A DNA stretch of 64,000 nt, from positions 80,674,019 through 80,738,018 of the forward strand of contig OY829327.1 in NCBI GenBank assembly GCA_963691655.1, in the 5' to 3' direction. This DNA is from Toxonevra muliebris. Taxonomy: Eukaryota; Arthropoda; Insecta; Diptera; Pallopteridae. Below are positions 46,419-58,440 of the stretch, piece by piece (positions within the stretch are counted from its first letter, which is position 1; every line of letters begins with the position of its first letter). The notes beneath the pieces were generated by a model, which worked only from the letters and a program-made list of their open reading frames with translations, had not been told where the DNA came from and ran no database searches. The position numbers and the translations under genes are program-made.

Positions 46419-48829
46419 GATCCTTCTCTGAAGAATAGCTTTTTCACTTTTACTTTGCAATTTACATTAGAAACTGGCTCTTCACGAAGTTATTTGTTGT
46501 AAGTAACTAATCTCCACTAATTAAAAGAAAAAAAGACGTCTAAATTTGGTACCACCTTTTTTGAGGTGGTTTACCCATGTAATGGTGCTGTCGTTATTTA
46601 AGTTTTATTATTTGAATAATATTAATTTTAGTTCTTTATTTTTACTATAAATACCATATTTCTTGAATGCACACACTTTACTTTAGTACTTTGCTACAGT
46701 TTTTTGCTACAATGTTTTGTGTATTTTCAAGCTCTTTGTATGTGTCAATGAATATATGCGAAGAAAAAGTACTGGTTCCTACGTCACAGTCTCTCTCACA
46801 ATTTTATGAGAACCGAATAACGGACCTACACGTGTCGTAATCATCAACACTGTGTCATTCCATCATTATTTTCTACAAGTACTATTCTTTTTCAAGAATT
46901 TTACGTTAGCTCTCTCTCTCTCTTTAGGAGAGTAACCTTCACGTTCCTGAAAGAGCTTCTTTTTTTTTAAAAAAAAAATCTGAGTATAACAGCCTCTCTT
47001 TCTCTTTTTATAATATTAAAAATTCTTTGTACTCTGGTCTGTATAATTAGGTTATGAACTGAATCAATTTCCCGTTGAATTTAATGAAAAATTATTATTT
47101 AATTTTTATACGTGTTACTAAAAATCTTGGATTTTTTGATTATTTAGAATAGTTTGAGATAATCCAATCAATTGGAGATTGTTGCTTACAAAATTGTTGG
47201 ATGGAAAATTATTATTTGTGTATACATATTGGTATGGGTGCTTCACATTAAAGCTTCTCATAAAAATTTATTTAAAAAATAGTTGCTTCTTAATATTTTG
47301 ACATTCGTTGCCTTTAAAACTGCATTTCATAATTAAAAATAGGTCAACAGATATATCCTTTTTGAGATGCCAAGTATATTTATTTTGCAATTGAAATTTA
47401 AAATCCATCTAGATAAAATCGAAAAACCCCGTGTAAGTAGAATTTTTAACTTATTTATATTTCCACAAATTACAGCTGGCCAAACTTAAAAAAAAAAAAA
47501 AAAAACATTTAGAAAAATAAGCAAATTTCATAGGGAAGCTAATTTTTCCACTTTTTTTTATTCTGGCTGGTACATGCTTTTCGAAAAAGATAATGAAGAT
47601 TGTTATTAAACTGATCAATTTGACACATCGTTTAATATGTTGATGGAAGCCCAGCTCAAATAACGACTATCATAAAAACCAGTATTACTTATTCTAACAA
47701 AATTTGGGAACTTTGAAGGAATGTCATAATTAACAATAAGTTTCAAAATTAAAAAGATAACCAAATCGTGTAAAGACTAAAGAAGAATTTAAAGAAATTT
47801 TGAATTGGCATTTTATAAATAAATATTAAACAATAATGCATTTACATTTCTGGCAAATACTACATAGTCAGTGGTCAAAAATTCCAAAGTCAAATTCGCC
47901 CAAATAGTTTTTATATTGGATAATTAGACTACCACTCTCAGTAGCACCAAAGTCATATCATTCACGAAGGCAACGAAAAGAATGAATCCATGCGAAGAAG
48001 TAATTTCAATTTGCATTTCTTTTTCACCAGTTCTTGCACTCTTCCTTCTCTCTGCATGGGCTCTCTTTTACCTTCGCATACTAACAGTCTCTCAATTTAC
48101 ACATACATACATGCAACCACACTTCTATACAGAGAAGCTTTCAATATTTATATTTTGTTGAGAGCACAAATGTATTCAGAGATCGCCTAAAGGGAGGATT
48201 TTAATTTTATGTCTCTTTAAAATTTTTTTATTCATTTTTGGTCATGAATAAAAACGTATGAGATTTTGAATGCTTGGATCCGCCGGTGGTTGAGAGTACA
48301 TAGGATTTTCTTAGGGAAATCCGATTTCTTTTTTATTCGAGAGAGAATATTTTTCCCCCAAGAATTTTAAGCCTACCAATTTTTCCATGTGGTCACTTCT
48401 TGTTTGATTCCTTTAATGACTAACGTACTATTTCAGCAAAGCACTTTCAACTCGTTTTATGTTTTTCTTGCCCATTTCTATGTGTTTCTTCGTTTTCAAC
48501 TAACAACCGGACGTCACTCCTTGATTTTACCCGCAATATTGCCGTTTTCTTCACACCGGGGCTACACGAGCAACCCAGTTGAACTTTGGATGATCGTAGG
48601 AGTAATCATTGAGCGCTCCAAAGCGAGCAATCGATTACTCCCTATTGCTACGGAGCTCTGGTATTTTGTACTGCTTTTTAACATTGTATGTCCTAGGGCA
48701 TGGAGTACTCGTTTTAGCCTCCAAAAGGAGTAATAAAAGAGGACACGATTACGAGCATGAGCTAACTTGCATCTCATAGAAAAATAAAACTTCGAAATAG
48801 TTCTTTACAAAATTCATGACGCCATAGAC
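46419..48829. other. AT-rich noncoding stretch
   Basis: No gene was seen. A TC run lies at 46911-46925. The part at 48540-48770 contains GAGTAATCATT, CGATTACTCC and GGAGTACTCG-like words, which recur inversely near 49960-50020, suggesting an eroded inverted repeat about 1.4 kb across. The frame at 48389-48733 crosses this and is not protein-like. Confidence 0.45.
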
Positions 48830-48905
48830 TAGTTAGTTGTCTAAACCGCCAGTAAGCACGCAAGCACTTGTGTGTGCCAAGGTTCAAATCCCATTTTTTT
48901 AAATT
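48830..48905 (+). other. tRNA-like (SINE-head-like) sequence
   Basis: GGTTCAAATCCC near 48888 is a good tRNA B-box (internal pol III promoter). About 40 bp upstream, AGTTGTCTAAACCGCCAGTA may be a poor A-box, and a T-run follows directly. T-arm pairing beyond two base pairs fails, so this is not a functional tRNA; a SINE head or tRNA pseudogene is likelier. Confidence 0.45.
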
Positions 48906-49008
48906 TTTTTTAATTATAATGTTATATTCATTTTTGTTCATTATTTTTTATTTTTTTTTTATTATTTACAATTATGGTTTTATAATTTTATTATTTTCTT
49001 GAGCTGCC

Positions 49009-49085
49009 TTTTTCCAGGCTCGAACTTGTGGCCGAAAAAATCTCACCGTGAATATTAAATGGCGCGCTTACCAACTGAGCCACAC
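49009..49085 (-). other. tRNA-like (SINE-head-like) sequence, opposite strand
   Basis: On the minus strand, GTGGCTCAGTTGGTAAGCGC is a very good A-box with D-arm, and AGTTCGAGCCTGG about 45 bp later is a B-box. The anticodon and T stems do not pair properly, so it is not an intact tRNA. It faces the plus-strand tRNA-like box at 48830-48905 across about 100 bp of T-rich DNA. Confidence 0.55.
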
Positions 49086-49319
49086 AATCAAATTTGCTGT
49101 AATTGAATTTTGTTTCTTTTACTCTTGCAATGATTCCAGTACTAGTTACTGATTTTTAACTCTTTGATGCACTCGATTTTAAAGAAAATAAAAACACCAG
49201 TTGCACAGAAATTTTTTTGGTTTATATCATTATCAGCAGAATGAGAAACTGTAAATAAAATATTAAACTGTGTGACTATAAGTAATTTCAACTTTTCGAG
49301 GTGGGTTAAAATCAGAGCT

Positions 49320-49430
49320 GGGCGTGTAGAAGTACGATTACTTTTTGAGTACGATTCCTTCATGTACTTGTACTCAACATTTTTTTGAGTACGATTACAG
49401 TACTCGTTTTGGTTTATGATTACTTACAAA
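49320..49430. repeat. GTACGATTAC-type short repeat
   Basis: AGTACGATTAC or AGTACGATTCC recurs at 49331, 49348 and 49388, with AGTACTCG and GTACTTGTACTC nearby. It is a short degenerate array in otherwise plain DNA that extends to 50279. Confidence 0.6.
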
Positions 49431-50279
49431 AAATTTTGTAATCATAAACATACATAAAGTTTGAAATTGAAGAAAATAAAAAAAATAATGAAAATAGAGA
49501 AAATAATGGGATTTCAATATAAAACTTACAAACTCGACATCCTTAAAAAATTTAATGTTGAAGATAAACTTTGTATGAAGTTTCAATCTTTTATCAGTTA
49601 TTGTTTTGGTTATTGTTATTGACACGTCAACCTAGTGACATTTGTCTCAAAAGCAACTTAAAAATTTATTTATGTTTAAATATGTAGGTATTACATGCGT
49701 ATGAGTAATTGTATTCAAAATACGAAAAAGTAATCGTAATCAAAAATTAATGGTACTTTATGTGTAATAGATTATAGATTAGATATGCGGGGCAGTTTTT
49801 ACCCTACCTACCGTAAAGGGTTAACAGAGCAAGAGAGAGTAAGATATACAAATTTGAACTACGCAATCAGGCTGTCTTTGTTTATCATTATTTCTAAAAA
49901 TAGACCATATAAAATTATGAAATTCAAAATTTTTTTTACTGTATTGGAGTTGCTCGTTTATCCCTCCTTTTGGAGTAATGAAATCATTAATCGTTTGAGG
50001 AGTACTCACTGTTTGTGCAACTGGGAAGTGTGAAAAAACTCAATACATTCTCACTTTTTTACTAATACACTCACACATTCGCTACTGTAAGTAATTTTCG
50101 AACATAATACGCATTCTCTACTTGCAGCCGTTTACTTGCACGTGTGAACGCAGGGTTGGATGCAGCTTCTCGCTGAATAATGAGTGTACGGCCACATGAA
50201 TAGAAACCATATGAACAATATGTTAGATTTGAATAGCCTAATCTTTAAATGACTGCTCCAGTTATTACTGTGTCACGTA

Positions 50280-50524
50280 TACATTATTCCTATGGCTACT
50301 CTGGTTTTCGTGACTAGGCAAGAAATGCCGTCATAATTTCCACAGCCGAGGTATATAAATCTTTCTTTTGATTCAAGGAGTTGACCAGTAATCTCGACTC
50401 TTTTATTGGTCTTTGCATCAAAGCTATTGCTCTCTTGAACTTTGGCTTGCTGACTAAGAGACAAATATCGCAGGCTTAATCGATTTGCTGCAGTGTACTC
50501 ATCATCTCCCATCTCAGACCACAA
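50280..50524 (-). pseudogene. Possible LINE RT thumb-region fragment
   Basis: The minus-strand frame reads KTNKRVEITGQLLESKERF, IYLGC and LVTKTRVAIGIMYT. This resembles the post-catalytic RT segment of LINEs in which a 'F-YLG' motif precedes 'I--RI--A'. The similarity is short and the frame has no flanking RT motifs, so chance is possible. Confidence 0.4.
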
Positions 50525-50525
50525 T

Positions 50526-51382
50526 CAGGATATGAATGGAATACCACTTCAAGAATGTTACCAATTATTAACTATGGACTTTGAAAGGTTCAGACAACTG
50601 GCCTCAATGTAAATTTTATTAGCAAAACTGGGGAAACGAATGCTCTCTTAATAGCTAAAGTAAATTCATGCTAAAAAAAAAATACAAAATAAATATATCA
50701 CTGGGATAAAATGATCGTCAGTGTATTAGTGATGGCAGCTAATGACATAAACCGCTTTTAGCGCGTGCTCATGAACAGGCGGGAATGCGCTTATAAACAA
50801 AACACCGGACATTCTATAGATATACAGAAACACATATGTATACACCGACAAACATACACAATGAGTATTAATTTAAATACCTACAATGAGTTTGAGTTGG
50901 GAAAACACAAATAGACAAAACAATAGTCTTATAAACGTTGGCTCGGTATTGATGATGATGTTGCTGCTGTTACTATTGCTGCTCTTTCTGTTGTAGTTGT
51001 TGTTGTATAGGTAACAATAGCTACTTCTATCGCTGAGGTGGCGGCTGCCTTAGCCAGACCAACAAACAACTTAAAAGATACCGTTTATATGTATATTCAA
51101 TATATTAAAGTATACGAAAATTTGTGTTAATAGCATCAAATATCTGTAATTTCACTTGGAAATTCAATATACAAAAACACACAGATACTTACAATGTATG
51201 TATGTGTGCGTGTAGATACAAAGTTGTATCTTTATTGCATGCAAGTAGAAAAAGATTTTGAGATTTCTTTTTATTTTTATTATTTTATAGTACATATATA
51301 TTGTATTTATTTCATCGTTTAGATTTCTTATATTATTTTGCAAATGCTATTGGCATAAAAGGGAGCGACCAATCCATTCAAA

Positions 51383-51426
<44 letters not shown>

Positions 51427-52315
51427 GTTAAATTGCTGTTGTTGTTGTTGGTGATTTGACTCTGTCAGTTGCAGATCATATATCGTCCGTCTGTCCATCA
51501 ACAGGGAAAGCTTATCTATTTTTTTTTTTGAATTTTATAGTAAGTACGTTAGTTTGTAGTTTAGTTTAGTTTGGTGTTTCTCTGTCTAACTGGTATCTTC
51601 TTATCAAGGCCATGAAAATCGAACTGTAATTTTTTTTTAAATTTTTGGTTTAAATTAAAATTAAGTATCTCGATAAAATAATGAAAATATGCCCTTAAGT
51701 TTTTTTTGGTTTTTTATTTTTAAATTTATGTAATTTATGTAAACAAAAGCAGGAAATCAAAATTGTTCACTGCTGCTGACAGCCATCATCAGCGATTTAT
51801 ACGACAACGAATAAATTAATGGAGAAGTGAATGTATTTAGCGTTGAATAACCAGCGCCGAGTAGAGTAGCGCGAGCCGGAAGTGGCAATGTTATTAATTT
51901 GAGGCGGCATTTTATAAATATATATATGTATAAAATAACTAATGCCTGCTTTGTTTTGTCAATAAAATAGATAATTAAATATTTATTTTCAATATTCATA
52001 CAAATTTTAGTAAAATAAATCGACTTCTAACTTATTTTAAACGGAAATGCAGCGTTATTAGAAAAAAATAGAATAGCAAGTGATTAATACAATACTATGT
52101 ATAGTGTTTATAGAATTGTAGTCTAGGTTCATAAAACTCGGTAAGGGCAATTGGTCTTCCCCCTGGGATCTCAAACACTTACTAAAATTTTACTACTTCA
52201 TGCGAATATTGTAAACTAACCATTCTTTAAAGTTCTAAATTCTTTGGTACTTAATTAAGAACAACCCGTAATAAAATACTTATATAACAAGATGAAAAAC
52301 TTGTGGTTAATTTCA
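50526..52315. other. Noncoding DNA with simple repeats
   Basis: It contains an (AT)n run at 51389-51425, GTT/GCT tracts near 50960-51005, and T-runs. No gene was seen. Confidence 0.55.
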
Positions 52316-52546
52316 TTATACGTTTATGCTACGCAAAACACGGTGAATTAATTCCACAGGTAAAACAGCTAAAATATATTCGGAGTCCTTTTTACAAGTC
52401 CCAAACAAACAAATTGGGCAGACTTCCGTAGCCATATTATTTGTTGAACTCTGCCCGATCAAACTAAAAAAGATTTCTTCGTTTGTTTGGCAATGGCAAC
52501 AGTTTACACTATCCGAGCATAATTCGCGAATATTTTCAAAACGCAT
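52316..52546 (-). CDS. Unidentified Cys-containing small ORF (76 aa)
   Basis: I do not recognise this protein. It starts with a true ATG (52546) and stops at 52316 with two tandem stops. The composition is varied rather than low-complexity: MRFENIRELCSDS, CCHCQTNEEIFF, VCPICLFGTCKKDSEY, VLPVELIHRVL. Two CxxC-type pairs (CCHC and CPIC) might bind a metal. It lies at the edge of the tandem array 52570-53600, whose first unit overlaps its 5' side. It may be a small gene, an exon or a relic; no splice or homology evidence is available. Confidence 0.25.
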   Translation of the reverse strand: MRFENIRELCSDSVNCCHCQTNEEIFFSLIGQSSTNNMATEVCPICLFGTCKKDSEYILAVLPVELIHRVLRSINV

Positions 52547-52569
52547 ATGAACGTATTTGTTTGTTGTAT

Positions 52570-53600
52570 TGCTAATAGCGCCAGAACGACAAATTTAGCA
52601 AATGTTTGCCTCAATTGTAAACAAAACGAGAGAGAGAGAGAGATAAAACATCCGACATAGAAAATAAACAAATTTGGATATGCGTTTGTTGTTGTTTTTA
52701 CATAGAAATTGTCGCTCTTTATTAAATACTCCATAACATGGATTTCACTCTCTTTGAAAACATTTGTTATTGTTTTAGATAGAGCACGAACCCTATTGCC
52801 AAAGGCTTGCTTCAGTGTTTATTGAGTAAAAACTCCTTAGTAAATAAAGAGAGGGGGAGAGAAAACATCCGAAGTAGTAAATAAGCAAATTTGTATACGC
52901 AGGTATGCGTTTGTTATTGTTGTTTTTGCATAACCAAATACTCCACAAAATGTATCTCACTCTCCTTGAAAATATTTGTTGTTGTTTTAGATGGATCACG
53001 AACCCAGTAATATGAGAATAGTTAATACAACAAGAACGCCAAATTTGGCGAAAGCTTGCCGCAATGTTTATTGAGTAAAAGCTCTTCAGTAACAAAGTGA
53101 AGGAGAGAGAAAACTTCCGCTTTAGAAAATAAACAAATTTAAATATGCAGGTGTGCGTTTTTTTGTTGTTGTTGTTTTTACCTATATAAAAATAGTCGCT
53201 CTTTACGAAATACTCTATAAAAATGTATCTCAATCTTCTTGAAAATATTTGTTGTTGTTTTAGACTGATCACGAAAACTGCAAATTTGAATTAAAACTCT
53301 ACAGTAAACAAAGAGAGGGAGAGAAAAAATATTCGAAGTCTGTAGAAAATAAACGATTTTTAATATAGATAGATAGATTTAAGATAGGTAAGCATTTGTT
53401 GTTGTTTTTTTTTTTACATAAATAGAAATGATCGTTCTATACCAAATTCTCCATAAAATGTTTCTCTTTCTCCTTGAAAATTTTGTTGTTGTTTTAATTA
53501 ATATAAAAATTGTATAGACTTTTTTAGTTGCTTTTCTTAATATACGAGCTTCTAAAAACTCTTCAGAAGTACAAAAAGAGAGGGAGAGAGGGAATGAAAG
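52570..53600. repeat. Tandem array, four units of about 205-250 bp
   Basis: GAGAGAGAGAAAACATCCGA-like starts recur near 52628, 52850, 53102 and 53310, with a partial fifth near 53577. Shared landmarks are AAATAAACAAATTT, GCGTTTGTTGTTGTTTTTAC, ATACTCCATAAAATGTATCT, CTCCTTGAAAATATTTG and TAGATNGATCACGAA. The 159-residue minus-strand frame at 52793-53272 is a translation of this array. Confidence 0.9.
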
Positions 53601-55329
53601 CCAATGGTTGGCATACAGGATAATTGAAATTAAAAACGAAGGTGGTTTTTACAGAGATACAAAACAAAATGTAAAAAAAAAACAATAGCTTCAAAGGGAA
53701 AGTTTCAGTTAGAGCAAACAAACAAAAAAGCATAGAAGCGAAGCATAGAAAAAGCGAGTGGCTCAAGAAAGGGAACAAGCAGCATATTATTTCACATTCT
53801 GAATTCTTTCCTTTCTTGGTTTTCACTCTACATTTTAAATAGGAAATAAGATTCGCTTCTGATTTTATCGTCGTTTCAATGTTGTGATATTTTCATATAT
53901 CGAACTTTTCACTAAGGTTTTCCAAAATTTTTTTTAATACCAGCGAACTGCAAGGAATTGAGAGAAATTGTATACTTTTGAATTACTTCATGAAATGTAA
54001 ATGTGACACTTTTTTGGATGATTTTCGGCCTCAAAAACAAGCGAGACTCAATCACTATCCTTTCAATTTAGTAAATAAAATCAATTTTGTATGTATTATT
54101 TTCAACAATACTTTTGCGACTACTTTCGCTAACTGCCCCACATTAGTTTCACAACTGCTTAGGCTGATTATGTCAAACAGGACGTAAGCAAGCAAAAAAA
54201 AGAGAGAGAGAGTTATATGAACATTTAATAAGTATTTGATTAATTCAGCAAGTGACATTGACTAAGAATAAATTATGATGTTTATCAATGCATTAGTGAT
54301 TTCAGATTTAGTTGCATAGGACACAAATATTAAAAAGAAAAATTTCAGTTTAAATGCCACACCCATTTCATTTATTCAGTAATATAATTGCTCATATGTA
54401 TGTACATAAATATGCAAGTAAATCATTAATAATGTCAATAACAAACTAACCTATTTTCATAAAACTTCACTTCACTTACTACCATATGCAGTAAAAATCA
54501 ATTAAATATACAATTTTGATTTGATTTTAACGTTTTTTCCATATTTTTTTTTTTTTTAATTTTATTTTAATGAACTCATCACATCAAATGCCACGTTAAT
54601 AACGCACAATTGAAGGCTGTCAAAATATTTAACAAACACGCATCAGCATAAAACAGTCAAATAGTTAGTAAAATATGTAAGTCAGCCAGTCAGTCAGTCA
54701 GTCAGACAGTAAAGCAGTCATTGCTTCAGTCAACCAGTCAAGTAAGCATACGTTAATTGCATGTCACATTATGAGCGTGGGCTTTTCCAAAAAATGAGCA
54801 TGAATGAAGCGCTTAAAATCTCGACATTAAATTGGAGCAAAATGTAAAATGACTCAAGCTACAAAACACGAGCCAATCACATATAAAAACGATGAATGTT
54901 GTGGTGGCTGAAGTTGGGTGGGGGTTAAAGCAATTAACGCTGCCATTAGATGAGCAATAATCTCTAGCACAATTAAAGTGTGTTTGTTTGATAGAAAAAA
55001 TAAATATTCTGTTAAAAATTAAGCTTCATTTTGAGCGTTTTGATTAATTCATACTTACATGCATACATGTCTGTCTGTCTTGGATACCTGCCATTTAAAG
55101 AAATTGTAATTGATTTTTATAATCTTGACTCCCAGCGACTAATCTTCTCTCATTTGGTGTGTATTAAGAAATATAGAAGCATTACTGGGGAGGGAAGTTC
55201 TATTTTATATAACTCACAAGCTCAGTTAGGTAGTTTGATTAAAAAATATATAGTATGCCAGGGTTTTAAAATAGTAAGTAGTAAAAATGTCTGGAGCAAA
55301 AAAAAAAAAAAACAGCTTGTCTAGAGTTG
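53601..55329. other. Noncoding DNA; (CAGT)n microsatellite
   Basis: No gene was seen. A CAGT/CAGTC run lies at 54681-54735. The part at 54590-54860 is non-repetitive otherwise, with several TAAT and CATAAA words, and could be regulatory. Confidence 0.45.
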
Positions 55330-58300
55330 ACTAGACCAGATTAAATTGAAAACAAATTATAAAACTAAACAAATTATAAAAACGAAATCCAGATCAAAGG
55401 CAGATCAAACCTTAGACGGAATATCAAATCGAAATTCAGAACAAAAGCAGCCCAAAACCAGATCAAAGGTAGAACCGAAGTTCAAGCCGAAGCTGAGACA
55501 TAAACTGAAACCAGAATTCAGATCAGACCAAATTTAAGCCGAATCCCATCAGAAAATTCGGATCAAAAGTCTGATTTAAACACAGATCAAAATTAAAAGC
55601 AATAGCATCCTCAATAACAAATCAAAGTTAAAACCAAAATTTAAACTAAAGTCCAAACCAAAAACCTGCCCAAAACTCAGCTCGAGCCCCACACAAAAAA
55701 TCGGACCAAATTCCAAACAGATTACAGAGCAAAAGTAGAGCAAAAATCTGACAAAAGTTCAAACCAAAGTTCACACCAAAATTCAAACCAAAACTCAAAC
55801 CGAAAACCTGGCAAAAACTCAGACTTAGCCCCAGACCCAAAAACGGATCAATTTCAAACCAAGCTACAAAGCAAAAACAGCCCAAAAAGTAAACAAAAAC
55901 TCAAACTATATTCAACCTACATTCAAATTGAAGCCAATACTCAGCCAAAAAGTCAAATTAAAATTCAGATAAATTTTCGTAAATTCAGGTCAATTTCAAA
56001 ACAAAATTTAACTAAAAAATCAATTGAAAATTTGGACGTAAGCTCAGATCAAGTTTCCGACCCAAACTCAAACGAAAACTCTCACTAAAACTCAGACTCA
56101 GGGGCTGCTACAACTCTGACCAAAATTTGAGCCCAAATTCAGACCAAAGTTCAAAGCCAAAAACACCACAGAAATCAAACTGAAATTCCGACCAAAATTT
56201 AGACCAAAAACTGGACCCAAAACTTAGACCGAACCCCACATCCAAAATCGGATCCACTTCGAACCAGATTTCAGAGCAAAGCAGCAAAAAAGTTAGACTA
56301 AAACTCCAACGCAAAACTCAGACTAAAATTCGGACCAAAATTCAGGCAAAACTTCAGAACAGAAGTAGCCCAAAAATTAGAACAAAGTTCAGACCAAAAA
56401 TTCAAGCTAGAATTCAGAAAAAATTTCGCACCAAATTCGAAGCAAAACTTAGCTTAAAAATCAATCGAAAATTCAGACGTAAGCTCAGATCAAATTTCAG
56501 ACCCAAACTCAAACCAAAACTTAGCGCCTACTTAGGGGCTACCCATATCTGATCACAATTTTGACTAAAATTTGAACCATAGCTCAGGCCAAAACTTAAT
56601 TCAAAATTCAAAGCAGTAGCAGCACAGAAATCAAACCAAAACTCAGAATAAAATATAAGCCAAAATGCGGACCAAAACTTAGATTGAGCGCCACACTTAA
56701 TATCGGATTAAATTCAGACCAAGAGTAGACCAAAAAAACGATCAAAGTTCAAACCAACTTTCGCACCAAAATTTAGATCAAAAACCGGACCCAAAATCGG
56801 ATCAAACTTAAGCCAGATTACAAAGCAAAAGCAGCCAAAAATTAGACTAAAACTTAAAGTAATATTCAGACTAAAATCCAAACTAAAACTCAGCATAGAA
56901 GTTGAACTAAAATTCAGAACAAAAAATCTATTCAAATCTCTGAACAAAGTTTGGAGAAATACAAAAAAAAATTTAGAATAAACTTCACAACAAAACTTTG
57001 CTAAATATCAATCCAAAACTTAGATAAAAACTCAGACCAAGTTTCCGACCCAAGCTCAAGCCACAATCCATACCAGAATTCAGACGCAACAAAGGGTGAC
57101 AAAAACTTGGATCAAAATTCAGGCGAAAGTTCAAAGTTAAAGCAGCACTGAAATCAAACTGACGTTCAGACCAAAAACCGAACAAAATCTCGGATCAAAT
57201 TTAAACCAGGTTTCAGAGCAAAAGCAGCCCAAATATTAGACCAAAATTTAAATAATTACTCAGACTGAAATGCAGACATAATCTCAGCTTAAAAGTTAAA
57301 CTGAAATACCGACTGAAAATCTGATCCAAACTTAATCAAAAATTTGAACAAAATACAAAACAAAATTGAGGCCAAAACTCAAACAAAACTTCAGAACAAA
57401 AGTGGGCACAAAAACAAAAAATTATACAAAAAACTCAAACCGAGTCCCACACCCAAAATTAGACAAAATTCGTACCAAGTTTCAGAGCAAAAGCTGCTCA
57501 AAAATCATATCAAAATTCAAGCTAAAGTCCACACCAAAATTGTGAATAAGGCAAAAACTTAGATTGAATTCTTAACCCAAAATTAGATCAAACTCAAACC
57601 AGATTACAAAGCAAAGGCAGCCCAAAAATTGGACCAAAACTCAAACCAATATCCAGACTAAAACTCAGACCAAAGCTCAGCTTAAAAGTTGAACTAAAAT
57701 TTAGAACAAAAAATTTGTTAAAAACTCTGACCAAAATTTGGACGAAAACAAAATTCAGACCAAAACTCAGATAAAACTTCAGAACAAAAGTTGCCAAAAA
57801 ATCAGACCAAAGATTAAGCGCAACTCAGCCAAAAAGTCAAACTAAAAATTAACACAAATTTTGTATATAAAATTAGATCAAATTTAAAATAAGACTTGCC
57901 TCAAAAGCTAATACAAAACTTAGACAAAAACTTAAACTAAAATTCAGACCAAGTTTCCCACCCAAATTTACACCAAAAATTCTCACGAATACTTAGCCTC
58001 CGAGAATGAGCCGCCCCAACTCTAACCAAAATTTGAAATAAATTTAAACAGAAATTTATATCAAAACTTATCCTAAAAATCCAACGAAATTTCAGACTAA
58101 AAATCTGATCAAAACTCAGACCAAAATTTGGACCAAATTTAAACCAAAATTCCGACTAAAACTCGGTATAAAATTTAGAAAAAAAATTGCCCAAAAATCA
58201 GACCGAAACACAAAAAAAATTGCCCAAAAATCAGACCGAAACACAGCTTAAAAATCTAACAAAAATTCAGAGCAAATTTCGTACCAAAATTCAAGCCAAA

Positions 58301-58440
58301 GTCAAACACAAATTCTGCTCAAAAGACAATCCAAAAGTCAGAGAAAACCTCAGATCAAAATTCAGACTAAGTTTGGAATACAAACTTAGAGCCAAATTTA
58401 CACCAAAATTCAGCTTTCGAAAATGGGTTGCCCCAGTTGC
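55330..58440 (-). repeat. 12-bp-unit minisatellite, A-rich orientation (block 3)
   Basis: About 3.1 kb of degenerate TTCAGACCAAAA units occurs, the exact reverse complement of the unit at 15890-17570. A recurring longer phrase, CAGAGCAAAAGCAGCCCAAA, appears at irregular intervals of about 100-400 bp (near 55441, 55868, 56270, 56820, 57213, 57481, 57605). Another, CCCACACCCAAAAT-GGA, also recurs. This shows a higher-order structure. All frames inside (for example 55346-55537, 57344-57562, 58187-58483) are Lys/Gln/Pro/Phe artefacts of the repeat. Confidence 0.93.

Noticed and set aside
48389..48733. 114-residue frame
   Set aside because: It overlaps an opposite-strand frame in an eroded GAGTAATC inverted repeat and has no motif.
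48888..48899. tRNA gene suggested by GGTTCAAATCCC
   Set aside because: Stems outside the B-box do not pair, so I list it only as tRNA-like.
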